In this document: piece after piece, positions 8,974 to 16,970 of the stretch
Layout of the letters: the number at the start of each line of letters is the position of its first letter
Numbering within the stretch: the first letter of the stretch is position 1
Assembly: GCF_021341785.1 (NCBI RefSeq)
Contig: NZ_JAJTTF010000002.1
Coordinates: 186,001 to 250,000, forward strand
Direction of reading: 5' to 3'
Origin: Microbacterium sp. Au-Mic1
Lineage (GTDB): Bacteria > Actinomycetota > Actinomycetes > Actinomycetales > Microbacteriaceae
DNA length: 64,000 nucleotides
Made by a program: the position numbers and the translations under genes
Notes under the pieces: generated by a model
Told to the model about the DNA's origin: nothing
The model's database searches: none
What the model saw: only the letters and a program-made list of their open reading frames with translations

Positions 8974-9923
8974 GCGACGTCGACATCGCGTGCGAGGGAC
9001 TGGTGCGCATCTTCACAGCCAAGGGCATCGAAGTGCAGGCGCTGCAGGGGCTGGATCTGCGTGTGCAGGCCGGGGAGATGGTCGCCCTCGTCGGCGCGTC
9101 CGGATCCGGCAAGTCCACGCTGCTCGGCATCCTCGCCGGACTCGATGCGCCGACGGCCGGCAGTGCGCGGGTCGCCGGGCACGACCTGGTGACGATGCGC
9201 GGCGCGGAACGACTGCGCTACCGCCGCCGCAGCGTCGGCTTCGTCTGGCAGCAGTCCGGGCGCAACCTGCTGCCCTACCTGACGGCGCGGGAGAACATCG
9301 CGCTCGCGCACGGCGTCGCCCACGTCGTGCCGAAAGGGGAGCGCGCCGGTCGCGCGCAGGCGCTGCTGGAGCTCCTCGACGTCGCGGATGTGGCCGATCA
9401 GCGGCCCGCGCAGCTGAGCGGAGGCCAGAAGCAGCGGGTGGCGATCGCCGTCGCGCTCGCGAACGAGCCGCGCGTGCTGCTCGCCGACGAACCCACCGGC
9501 GAGCTGGACGAGCGCACCAGTGCCGACGTGCTCGCCGCGATGCAGGCCGTCAACACCGAGCACGGCGTCACGACGCTCATCGTGACGCACGACGCCGCGG
9601 TGTCCGAACATGTCGACCGGACCGTCCGGATCCGCGACGGACGGACCTCGACCGAGACCCTGCGCAGCACGCACACCGATGACGAAGGGCGCGAGGTGCG
9701 GATCGCGCAGGAGTTCGCGGTGCTCGACCGCGCCGGCCGCATGCAACTGCCCGGTGAGTTCGTGAGCGCCCTGGACCTGCGCGATCGTGTGCGTCTGACC
9801 CTCGAACCCGACCATGTGCGGGTCGGGTCGGGCGCGGCTCCCGTCCCACCGGGCGGCGAGCCGAGGACCGACGACGCGCCGGGGCAGAGCGATGCGCCGG
9901 CGTCCGGGGAGGAGCGATCATGA
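8970..9923 (+). CDS. ABC transporter ATP-binding protein with AbrB-like C-terminal extension
   Basis: A LolD/MacB-type ATPase: Walker A GASGSGKST (42-50), Q-loop in 'GFVWQQ', signature LSGGQ (149-153), Walker B 'VLLADEP' (169-175) and switch His in 'VTHD'. After the ATPase (about 1-228) comes an extra segment of about 85 residues. Residues 248-285 read like a SpoVT/AbrB swapped-hairpin motif ('LDRAGRMQLP' then 'LDLRDRVRL'), followed by a Pro/Gly/Asp-rich tail. AbrB folds normally bind DNA or dimerise; here the extension may be a dimerisation or regulatory module (inference). The gene is in operon with two FtsX-like permeases and overlaps the next ATPase by ATGA. It probably energises one of the permeases. 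Confidence 0.9.
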   Translation: MSDVDIACEGLVRIFTAKGIEVQALQGLDLRVQAGEMVALVGASGSGKSTLLGILAGLDAPTAGSARVAGHDLVTMRGAERLRYRRRSVGFVWQQSGRNLLPYLTARENIALAHGVAHVVPKGERAGRAQALLELLDVADVADQRPAQLSGGQKQRVAIAVALANEPRVLLADEPTGELDERTSADVLAAMQAVNTEHGVTTLIVTHDAAVSEHVDRTVRIRDGRTSTETLRSTHTDDEGREVRIAQEFAVLDRAGRMQLPGEFVSALDLRDRVRLTLEPDHVRVGSGAAPVPPGGEPRTDDAPGQSDAPASGEERS

Positions 9924-10624
9924 CCGAGGTGCTGCGTGCAGAGGGACTGACCAGGGTGTTCGCCGCACCCGGCGGTGACGTCACCGCCGTCCGCGACGTC
10001 GATCTGACGGTCTCGGCGGGAGAGCTCGTCGTGATCACGGGGCGCTCCGGATCGGGCAAGACCACGCTGCTGACCATGCTCGGGGGCCTCGATCGCCCGA
10101 CCCGTGGACGTGTGCTGCTGGACGAGCACGATCTCAGCGCGGGGGACGCGAGTCATGTGCTGGGGGAGCGGGTCGCCTCGATCTTCCAGACCGCGGGCCT
10201 GCTGCCGGTGCTCTCGGCTGCGGAGAACGTCGAGGTTCCGTTGCGGATCCGCCGCACGCCGGTGGCAGAGCGGGAGCAGCGCGTGGCGCGGGCGCTGGAG
10301 GCTGTGGGGCTGGCCGATCACGCGCGGCAGCGCCCGACGGAGCTCTCCGGCGGCCAGCAGCAGCGCGTCGGGATCGCCCGTGCACTGGTGATGGATCCGG
10401 CGGTGCTGATCGCGGATGAGCCGACCGCGCAGCTGGACAGCGAGACCGGTGCGCAGATCATGGATCTCATCGCGGGCCTCGTCCACCAACGCGGGACGGC
10501 CGCGATCGTGGCCACGCATGACGCGGCCATGCTGACGCGCGCGGACCGGGTGCTGGACCTGCACGACGGCGTGCTGCACGAGCTCGGCCCCCGGGCGCTC
10601 GCGGCGAAGACAGGTCACCACTGA
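9920..10624 (+). CDS. ABC transporter ATP-binding protein, LolD/MacB-like
   Basis: This 234-aa ATPase has Walker A GRSGSGKTT (about 41-49), signature 'LSGGQQQR', Walker B 'VLIADEPTAQLD' and the switch 'VATHD'. The 'PTAQLDSETG' segment is typical of the LolD/FtsE/MacB group that pairs with FtsX-type permeases. It is the last gene of the four-gene operon starting at 3865. Two different ATPases with two large permeases suggest a heterodimeric transporter. Following sequence holds the ArsR promoter and no clear terminator. Confidence 0.92.
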   Translation: MTEVLRAEGLTRVFAAPGGDVTAVRDVDLTVSAGELVVITGRSGSGKTTLLTMLGGLDRPTRGRVLLDEHDLSAGDASHVLGERVASIFQTAGLLPVLSAAENVEVPLRIRRTPVAEREQRVARALEAVGLADHARQRPTELSGGQQQRVGIARALVMDPAVLIADEPTAQLDSETGAQIMDLIAGLVHQRGTAAIVATHDAAMLTRADRVLDLHDGVLHELGPRALAAKTGHH

Positions 10625-10647
10625 CCTCACCGCCCCGCGGATCTCAT

Positions 10648-10692
10648 CGTGCATGGAAGTTGTGCACAGTACTTGTGCATAACTTCTGTGCA
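10648..10692. repeat. Four TGTGCA-type hexamers at exact 13-bp spacing (operator array)
   Basis: CGTGCA at 10648 and TGTGCA at 10661, 10674 and 10687 are spaced exactly 13 bp apart, upstream of the ArsR-type gene. The middle two also form a near-perfect inverted repeat, 10656-10686: GAAGTTGTGCACA, GTACT, TGTGCATAACTTC, with one mismatch in 13. Such an array is the expected shape of a cooperative operator for the adjacent regulator. Confidence 0.6.
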
Positions 10693-10707
10693 TGCAATCC
10701 TGGAGGC
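10673..10707 (+). promoter_or_regulatory. Promoter of the ArsR-MFS operon, overlapped by the operator
   Basis: TTGTGC (10673-10678) and AATCCT (10696-10701), separated by 17 bp, can serve as -35 and -10. Six bases (GGAGGC) then separate the -10 from the ATG at 10708, suggesting a leaderless mRNA. The inverted repeat covers the -35, so repressor binding would block RNA polymerase (inference). Confidence 0.5.
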
Positions 10708-11295
10708 ATGGACACCCCGGAACCTCCCGTCAGCATGCGCCTCGACGAGAAGGCTGTGCGCGTGCTCGCCCACCCGCTGCGATCCCGCCTCCTCGGCGAG
10801 CTGCGCGTGCACGGTCCCGCGACGGCGACGCAGCTGGCCGCGGCGCTCAAGACGAACACCGGAGCGACGAGCTACCACCTCCGTGCACTGGAGGATGTCG
10901 GTCTCGTCGCCGACACGGGCGACGGCGTCGGCAAGCGGCGGGTCTGGCGTGCGAGCACCGACTCGCATTCCTGGACCAACTCGGACTTCGCCGACGATGA
11001 GGACGCGCAGACCGCGTTGGGCTGGCTGCGTCGCGACTACGTGCGGCAGTTCGCCGCGCGAGCCGAGCGCTGGCTCGATGCTGAGAGCTCGTGGCCCGGC
11101 GTGTGGGTCGACCGGCTCGGCCTCGAGGACGTGCTGCTCACCGTGACCCCGGATCAGCTCGCGGACTTCCACACGGAGTTCGACGCGCTCGCCGAGAAGT
11201 ACCGGCGCATCGGAGAGGGTGATCATGCCTCACGGCGGGTGCATGTGGTCGTGCAGAGCACGCCGGTCGACCTCGACCCGCCGGAGGAGTCATGA
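10708..11295 (+). CDS. ArsR/HTH_20-type winged-helix transcriptional regulator
   Basis: The 195-aa protein carries an N-terminal winged helix ('LAHPLRSRLLGELRVHGPATATQLAAALKTNTGATSYHLRALEDVGLV'), the pattern of helix-turn-helix repressors annotated ArsR/HTH_20. The C-terminal half is mostly helical and lacks the Cys pairs of metal sensors, so the ligand is more likely a small organic molecule. It overlaps the MFS gene by ATGA (11292-11295), a usual repressor-plus-exporter pair. The operator array directly upstream suggests autoregulation of the two-gene operon. Start at 10708 is chosen because it lies six bases after a -10-like box; the GGAGG there is too close to the ATG to act as a normal Shine-Dalgarno. 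Confidence 0.88.
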   Translation: MDTPEPPVSMRLDEKAVRVLAHPLRSRLLGELRVHGPATATQLAAALKTNTGATSYHLRALEDVGLVADTGDGVGKRRVWRASTDSHSWTNSDFADDEDAQTALGWLRRDYVRQFAARAERWLDAESSWPGVWVDRLGLEDVLLTVTPDQLADFHTEFDALAEKYRRIGEGDHASRRVHVVVQSTPVDLDPPEES

Positions 11296-12590
11296 GCGCC
11301 GGCGTGGCAGACGTCGAGGCCGGGATCGCGATCGCGACGGCGCAGCGTCGGCTCCTGCTGCTCTCCGCACTGCGCTGGCTTCCGGTCGGCGTCACGCTCG
11401 GGGTCACGGTCCTGCTGCCGCTCGAACGCGGTCTGTCGCTCGCCGAAGTCGGATCCATCCTCGCCATCCAGGGATTCGTGGCGCTCGCACTGGAACTGCC
11501 CACCGGCGCCCTCGCCGATACCCTTGGCCGCCGTCCGGTGCTGGCCGCCTCCGGAGTGCTCGCGGTCGTGGCCGCCGTGCTGTTCCTGCTCGCCGACTCG
11601 TTCGCGCTGTTCGCGGTGTCGCTCCTGCTGCAGGGCGTGTTCCGCGTGCTCGACTCCGGTGCGCTCGAGGCCTGGTTCGTCGACGCCGTGCACGAGCACG
11701 ATCCGCAGGCCGAGGTCGCGCGGCCCCTGGCGCGCGCCGGCACGGTGCTCGGCGTGGCGATCGCCGGCGGAGCGCTGCTCGGCGGCCTCCTGGTGGCGTG
11801 GCACCCGCTGAGCGCGCTGTCCGCGCTCGTGCTGCCGCTGCTCGTGGCGATCGGACTATACGCGGGATACACGATCCTCGTCATCGTGCTGGTGCGCGAC
11901 AGCCCTCAGCCGGACGCAGCGCCGCGGCGGCTGGTTCAGACCATGGCACACGCCGCACGGCAGACCCCGCGGACGATCGTGGACGGGTTGCGTCGTGCGG
12001 CGAGCTCCCGGGTGCTCGCGGGGCTCGTGCTCGTCGAGGTGTTCTGGTCGGTCGCGATGATCGCCTTCGAGACCCTCACTCCGGTGCAGCTGGAGGGCCT
12101 GCTCGGCGGGGAGGCGGCGGCCGCCGCCGTCTTCGGGCCCGCGTCGGCGGCCGCGTGGGGGCTGTTCGCCGTCGGATCCCTGCTCGCCAGCCGTCTGAGC
12201 GGGATCATCGGCGTGACCTGGACGGCGATCCTGAGCCGCATGCTGAACGGCGCCTTCGTCGTGCTGATGGGACTCTCCTCGGGCCTGGTCGGCCTGCTGA
12301 TCGGTTACGGGCTGACGTACCTCGCGCATGGTGCCGCGGGGCCGATGCACTCGGCCCTCCTGCACCGTGAGGCCGATCGGTCCACCCGCGCCACGGTGCT
12401 CTCCCTGAACTCGATGGTCTCCGGCGGCGCGTACAGCATCGGGCTGCTGGTGCTCACCGCACTCGCCGGCGCGACCTCCGCGGCGACCGCGACGGCCATC
12501 GCCGGGGCGTTCAGCATCCTGGGCGCGGCCTGCTATCTGCCGGCCCTGCGCCAGGAGCGCCGCAGAGGGGCGGCTCTGCACGTCGCCTGA
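11292..12590 (+). CDS. MFS transporter paired with ArsR-type regulator
   Basis: The 432-aa product is a polytopic membrane protein with about 12 helices and the MFS loop motif 'GALADTLGRRPVLAASG' between helices 2 and 3. It resembles small-molecule effluxers annotated as MFS transporters downstream of ArsR/HTH_20 regulators in actinobacteria. Translationally coupled to the regulator by ATGA overlap. Export of the compound sensed by that regulator is the likely job; the substrate is not evident. The C-terminus ends with a short basic cytoplasmic tail. Confidence 0.88.
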   Translation: MSAGVADVEAGIAIATAQRRLLLLSALRWLPVGVTLGVTVLLPLERGLSLAEVGSILAIQGFVALALELPTGALADTLGRRPVLAASGVLAVVAAVLFLLADSFALFAVSLLLQGVFRVLDSGALEAWFVDAVHEHDPQAEVARPLARAGTVLGVAIAGGALLGGLLVAWHPLSALSALVLPLLVAIGLYAGYTILVIVLVRDSPQPDAAPRRLVQTMAHAARQTPRTIVDGLRRAASSRVLAGLVLVEVFWSVAMIAFETLTPVQLEGLLGGEAAAAAVFGPASAAAWGLFAVGSLLASRLSGIIGVTWTAILSRMLNGAFVVLMGLSSGLVGLLIGYGLTYLAHGAAGPMHSALLHREADRSTRATVLSLNSMVSGGAYSIGLLVLTALAGATSAATATAIAGAFSILGAACYLPALRQERRRGAALHVA

Positions 12591-12682
12591 ACCGCGGGTG
12601 GCCGCCGGGCGAGGACGGGCGGAGCACGGAGCGGCTACCGGCCGGCCCCGGGCGCCCACCGACCCGGCCGAGCATGCGCTGT

Positions 12683-12694
12683 TACGGTGATCGC
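12683..12694 (+). promoter_or_regulatory. Leaderless promoter of the P-type ATPase gene
   Basis: TACGGT (12683-12688), then GATCGC and ATG at 12695. This places the start at 12695 rather than at the in-frame ATG at 12674. Confidence 0.55.
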
Positions 12695-15121
12695 ATGACA
12701 CCCGGAAGCCCCGTCCCGGCGACCCGTGCCCCGCTGACCGCCGCACAGGTGGCCGAGAGGATGTCGCGCGGCGAGAGCAATCTCATCGAGTCGCGCACGA
12801 GCCGCAGCTTCGGGGAGATCTTCCGGGCGAACGCCTTCACCCGCGTGAACGGCATCTACCTGGTGATGCTCCTGCTCATCCTGGGTACCGGCTACTTCAT
12901 CGACGGCCTGTTCGGTCTGCTCATCATCGTCAACAGCGTCGTCGGCATGGTGCAGGAGATCCGCGCCAAGCGCACACTGGACCGGCTCGCGCTGCTCAGC
13001 AAAGCCCCTGCCCGCGTGGAGCGCGCCAAGGGCGTCTCGGAGATCGACGTGGAGCACCTCGTGCTCGACGACGTCGTGCTGGTCGCGGCGGGCGATCAGA
13101 TCCCCGTGGATGGCGAAGTGCTCGATGCGACGGGTTTCGAGGTGGACGAGTCGCTGCTCACGGGCGAGTCGGAGCCGGTTCTCGCCGGCGCCGGATACGA
13201 GCTCAAGTCGGGCAGCTTCGTCGCCGCGGGATCGGCGAGCTTCCGCGCGACGGCGGTCGGCGAGCACGCATTCGCCGCGCGGCTCGCGAAGGAGGCCTCC
13301 GAGTTCCGCAAGCCGTCCTCGCAGTTGCGCGCCGGGATCGATCAGATCCTCAAATACGTCACCTGGGCACTGATCCCGGTGGGCGTGCTCACCATCGTCA
13401 ACCAGATCTGGGGGCACGCGGAGGACTGGCGCAACGCCGTGCGCGGCCTCGTCGCCGCGCTCGTGCCCATGGTGCCGGAGGGCCTCGTGCTGATGACGAG
13501 CGTCGCCATGGCGGTGGGCGTGATCCGCCTCGGCCGCCGGCACTGCCTGGTGCAGGACCTGCCCGCGATCGAGCAGCTCGCCCGGGTCGACGTGGTCTGC
13601 ACCGACAAGACCGGGACGCTCACCGAGGACGGCATGCGGGTGGGCGCCGTGGAACGACTCGGCGAGGCCGATGACCGCATCGAGGGGGCCCTCGCCGCGA
13701 TCGGGCGCGCGGAGGGCAAGCCCAACGCCAGCATGGCCGCGATCCTCGAGCACGTGGGTGACGTGCCGGCTCTTCCGGTGCACACCTCGATCGCCTTCTC
13801 CTCGGCCCGCAAATGGGCGGCGATGCAGACGGCCGATGTCGCCACCGGCGCCGTGGAGAGCTGGGTGCTCGGCGCCCCGGACGTGCTGCTCGCCGTCGGC
13901 GACGCCACGCGCACCCGCTCGGACGCGCTCGCCTCCGAGGGGCTGCGCGTGCTCGCCCTCGCCCGCACCGCATCGGCCCTGCCGGATGCCGAGGCCGATG
14001 GCGACGGCCTTCCCGACGGCCTCGTCGCGAGCGCGCTCGTGATCCTCGACCAGCGGCTGCGCGCCGAGGCGCCCGGCGCGATCGCCTACTTCGCCCAGCA
14101 GAACGTGGCGATCAAGGTCATCTCAGGCGACAACGCCGCGGCGGTGGGCGCCATCGCTGCCGAGGCCGGGGTGCCCGATGGACGCAACGCGGTCGACGCG
14201 CGCACGCTGGATCCGGAGTCCGCGCACTTCGATGCGGAGGTGCAGGGCCGCACCGCCTTCGGCCGGGTCACGCCCACGCAGAAGCGCGCGATGGTGCACT
14301 CCCTGCAGGGCGACGGCCACGTCGTGGCGATGACGGGCGACGGGGTCAACGACGTGCTCGCTCTGAAGGACGCCGATGTGGGCGTGGCGATGGGATCCGG
14401 GTCGCCCGCGGCGCGCGCGGTGTCGCGCATCGTGCTGCTGGACAACTCCTTCGCCACGCTGCCGCATGTGGTCGCGGAGGGGCGTCGGGTGATCGGCAAC
14501 ATCGAGCGGGTCGCGACGCTGTTCCTCACCAAGACGCTGTACTCGATCCTGCTGGCGCTGCTGGTCGCCGTCACGGCGGTGCCGTTCCCGTTCCTGCCCC
14601 GGCACGTCACTCTGATCGCCTGGTTCACGATCGGGATCCCGGCGTTCTTCCTCGCACTCGCCCCGAACACGGCCCGCGCGCAGGAAGGCTTCGTGCGCCG
14701 GGTGCTGGATGCGGCTGTGCCCGGCGGGATCGGCGCGGCGCTCGCGTCCTACGGCGCGTACCTGACCGCGCGCGCCGTGTTCGGCACGGATCACTCCGAG
14801 CGCGTGCTCACCTCGTCGACGGGGTTCCTGGCGCTCGTGATCGTGGCGTTCTTCGTGCTGATCACCGTGGCCCGACCGTTCCGGCCGTGGAAGGTCGGAC
14901 TGGTCGGGGCGATGATCGGCGGAATGCTCGTCGTGATCCTCACCCCGCTCGGATCCCGGGTGTTCGACGTGGATCTGCACGATCCGAGGGCGGTGCTGAT
15001 CGCGTGCGCTTTCGGTGCGACCGGGATCGCGGTACGCTTCGGCGCCCGCGCCGTGCTGCGCGGGATCTACGGCGCCGTGTCCCGGCGCCGCGTGCGCCGC
15101 GAGGCCGAGGCCCGCACGTGA
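12695..15121 (+). CDS. ctpE: Cation-translocating P-type ATPase (CtpE-like)
   Basis: The 808-aa pump has the P-type core: actuator loop 'TGES', transmembrane motif 'PEGLVLM', phosphorylation motif DKTGT with D304, and hinge 'TGDGVNDVLALKDADVGVAM'. The N-terminal pattern ('FGEIFRANAFTRVNGIYL', 'VQEIRAKRTLDRLALLSKA') and the P-E-G-L in helix 4 resemble mycobacterial CtpE, reported to import Ca2+. Assignment to CtpE is by memory of that family, so the ion remains uncertain. No heavy-metal domain is present at the N-terminus. About ten membrane helices are expected, including six near the C-terminus. It is a single gene with its own leaderless promoter. Confidence 0.88.
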   Translation: MTPGSPVPATRAPLTAAQVAERMSRGESNLIESRTSRSFGEIFRANAFTRVNGIYLVMLLLILGTGYFIDGLFGLLIIVNSVVGMVQEIRAKRTLDRLALLSKAPARVERAKGVSEIDVEHLVLDDVVLVAAGDQIPVDGEVLDATGFEVDESLLTGESEPVLAGAGYELKSGSFVAAGSASFRATAVGEHAFAARLAKEASEFRKPSSQLRAGIDQILKYVTWALIPVGVLTIVNQIWGHAEDWRNAVRGLVAALVPMVPEGLVLMTSVAMAVGVIRLGRRHCLVQDLPAIEQLARVDVVCTDKTGTLTEDGMRVGAVERLGEADDRIEGALAAIGRAEGKPNASMAAILEHVGDVPALPVHTSIAFSSARKWAAMQTADVATGAVESWVLGAPDVLLAVGDATRTRSDALASEGLRVLALARTASALPDAEADGDGLPDGLVASALVILDQRLRAEAPGAIAYFAQQNVAIKVISGDNAAAVGAIAAEAGVPDGRNAVDARTLDPESAHFDAEVQGRTAFGRVTPTQKRAMVHSLQGDGHVVAMTGDGVNDVLALKDADVGVAMGSGSPAARAVSRIVLLDNSFATLPHVVAEGRRVIGNIERVATLFLTKTLYSILLALLVAVTAVPFPFLPRHVTLIAWFTIGIPAFFLALAPNTARAQEGFVRRVLDAAVPGGIGAALASYGAYLTARAVFGTDHSERVLTSSTGFLALVIVAFFVLITVARPFRPWKVGLVGAMIGGMLVVILTPLGSRVFDVDLHDPRAVLIACAFGATGIAVRFGARAVLRGIYGAVSRRRVRREAEART

Positions 15122-15187
15122 TCTCGGACCCCACCACCTCGTAGTCCTTCCGCTCCGAGTCGGAGTCGACGGGGTGCCACCTGGCCG

Positions 15188-16345
15188 CTACTGCGCGCGG
15201 GCGAGCACCACCCGGCGGGCCGCGCGGATCCGGCCCACGTGCACCCGCTCGGCCAGCGCCGCCCCGATGTCGCCGACCTGGCGGGCCAGGTCCTGCGCCT
15301 GCCTTTCGACGAGCGCGTGGAAGAGCGCCGCCGCGACGAGGCTCAGGGGCATCCCGATGAGGCACGCGAGCCACCACTGCTCGGCCCCGAGCAGGTAGCA
15401 GAGCGACGCCAGGATCGGCGCGTGCACGAGGTACAGGCTGAACGACACCGAGCCCAGCCACTGCATCGGCCGGGTGTCGAGCACCCGGTGCGCGCCCGGC
15501 CAGACGAGGGCGATCACGACCAGCAGCGCGGCACCGGCCCCGGCGAGCGCCCACAGCACGTCGGCCGCGACCGTTCCCGCCGTGAGCGGACGCGTCAACC
15601 AACTCGCGATGAGCAGGATCGAGGCGGCCACCGCGAACCAGGGGAGGAGCCGACGCACCCGTGGTCGCTCGGCCCAGGCCCGCAGATCGGGGAAGCGCAC
15701 GGCGATCAGCGTGCCGAGCAGGAACACCGGCAGGTAGGCGAGCGCGGACTGTCCCGTCGTACGGCCCACGAACATCAGCACGATCGCGAGCACGGCGGCG
15801 GGCACCGCGAAGCGGCGCACCCGCAGCGCGACCCAGAGGTACAGCGGCAGCAGCAGCGAGAAGAACAACTCCCAGCGCAATGACCACAGCACGTTGTCGA
15901 TCGGATAGTTCGACCGCAGCAGCGTCATCTGCGACAGCACGTCGCCGGCCGAGACGGTGGTGGCCTGCGCGTCCTGCATCCAGGAGTCCTCGGGCATCGT
16001 GGACGCATCGCGCGGGATCACCTGGACGAGCAGCGCGGCGCCGCCGAGCGCCGCGATCACCGGCACGTACAGCCGCACCAGGCGTGCCGGGTAGTAGCGC
16101 GCCCAGGAGAACCCCGTCCGCAGCGCAGGCAGGGCGACGACCATGCCGGACAGCACGAAGAAGACCATGACGGCCTCGGATCCGGCCAGGAGCAGCTTGA
16201 GCGGCGACTGCGTCAGCAGCGCCCACCCGGCGGGATCGACCCACGGCTCCGCGATGAGCGAGGCGTGGTGGATGAGGACGATCCCCGCCGCGAGGCCGCG
16301 GAGTCCGTCGAGAGAACTGATCCTGCTGTTACCGTTCCGTGACAT
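15188..16345 (-). CDS. Acyltransferase family 3 membrane protein
   Basis: A 385-aa polytopic protein beginning 'ISSLDGLRGLAAGIVLIHHA', the classic Acyltransferase_3 (OafA/NodX) N-terminus with 'LDGLRG' and the catalytic-type His shortly after. About 10 membrane helices follow. Such enzymes transfer acyl groups from the cytoplasmic side to sugars of cell-surface polymers or lipids. Acceptor and acyl group are unknown. It is a single gene, convergent with the P-type ATPase and with no glycan genes nearby. The start is supported by TACCGT eight bases upstream (leaderless or near-leaderless). Confidence 0.87.
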   Translation of the reverse strand: MSRNGNSRISSLDGLRGLAAGIVLIHHASLIAEPWVDPAGWALLTQSPLKLLLAGSEAVMVFFVLSGMVVALPALRTGFSWARYYPARLVRLYVPVIAALGGAALLVQVIPRDASTMPEDSWMQDAQATTVSAGDVLSQMTLLRSNYPIDNVLWSLRWELFFSLLLPLYLWVALRVRRFAVPAAVLAIVLMFVGRTTGQSALAYLPVFLLGTLIAVRFPDLRAWAERPRVRRLLPWFAVAASILLIASWLTRPLTAGTVAADVLWALAGAGAALLVVIALVWPGAHRVLDTRPMQWLGSVSFSLYLVHAPILASLCYLLGAEQWWLACLIGMPLSLVAAALFHALVERQAQDLARQVGDIGAALAERVHVGRIRAARRVVLARAQ

Positions 16346-16359
16346 CCCTTTCCACGGTA
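16346..16359 (-). promoter_or_regulatory. Promoter -10 of the acyltransferase gene at 16345
   Basis: On the minus strand TACCGT (16359-16354) is followed by eight bases and the ATG. The AAAGGG just before the ATG is too close to be a normal ribosome-binding site. Confidence 0.4.
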
Positions 16360-16415
16360 GGCACCGAGTCTGGACGCCTCCTGGATCGCACCACGGAGCC
16401 CGCGAAGGAGCGTGT

Positions 16416-16907
16416 TCAGTCCTCCGCGACGACCACGACAGCGCCGCCCGTGAGAGCCACGAGCTCGTCGAACGTCATCGGCATCACGGTGTGCGGGGTT
16501 CCGCCGGCGGTCCACACGGTCTCGTAGTCCCGCAGCGCCGCATCGACGAGGGTGCGCACCGGGGCGGGGTGGCCGACCGGGGCGACCCCGCCGATGGCCT
16601 GTCCTGTCACCTCGCGCACGGTCGCGGCGGGGGCCATCGCGACCGACTCCGCAGCCACGGCCGCGGTGAGAATACCGACGTCGACGCGGTGCCGCCCGCT
16701 CGTCATCACGAGAAGCGGCTCGCCGTCGGCGAGGAAGAGCAGACTGGATCCGATCGCGCCGACCTCGCAGCCCAGCGCGGCTGCGGCCTCGACGGCGGTG
16801 CGCGCGGAGTCGGGCAGCTCGCGCACCTGCGAGGCGAGGCCTGCCGCCCGCACGTGCTCCTGCACGATCCTGCTGCGCTCGGGGAGGGAAGCGGTCTGCT
16901 CTGTCAT
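16416..16907 (-). CDS. YbaK/EbsC-family aminoacyl-tRNA deacylase
   Basis: The 163-aa protein has the YbaK/ProX fold pattern: a hydrophobic core strand followed by 'GAIGSSLLFLADGEPLLVMTSGRHRVD' and the substrate-loop region 'TGQAIGGVAPVGHP'. YbaK-type enzymes hydrolyse mischarged tRNAs, often Cys-tRNA(Pro), in the cytoplasm. The invariant Lys of the family is not certain here (the motif reads 'LLVMTSGRHRVD'), so its exact specificity is open. Start at 16907 is preferred to an upstream ATG at 16943 because a -10-like CAGCAT lies six bases before it. It is divergent from aminopeptidase N with only 63 bp between the starts. Confidence 0.85.
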   Translation of the reverse strand: MTEQTASLPERSRIVQEHVRAAGLASQVRELPDSARTAVEAAAALGCEVGAIGSSLLFLADGEPLLVMTSGRHRVDVGILTAAVAAESVAMAPAATVREVTGQAIGGVAPVGHPAPVRTLVDAALRDYETVWTAGGTPHTVMPMTFDELVALTGGAVVVVAED

Positions 16908-16970
16908 GCGACCATGCTGGCACAGCGCCCGGGCGCCCGGCACAGGCTCGGATCATGGAACGATGGATTC
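16908..16970. promoter_or_regulatory. Divergent leaderless promoters for the YbaK-type gene and pepN
   Basis: The 63-bp gap holds CAGCAT on the minus strand (16919-16914) six bases before the YbaK-type ATG. On the plus strand AACGAT (16959-16964) lies six bases before the pepN ATG. Confidence 0.45.

Noticed and set aside
3600..9815. A 2071-codon open frame on the minus strand opposite the ABC operon
   Set aside because: It lies antisense to four clear genes, is low-complexity (Arg/Ala/Ser/Pro-rich) and has no recognisable domain; it is a by-product of high GC.
15122..15187. CTCCGA-G-TCGGAG palindrome as a terminator between convergent genes
   Set aside because: A one-base loop cannot form a hairpin and there is no U-tract; it may be chance.
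16143..16970. N-terminal extension of pepN
   Set aside because: It is antisense to the YbaK-type gene and lacks any M1 sequence; the start at 16971 has the -10-like box and normal length.
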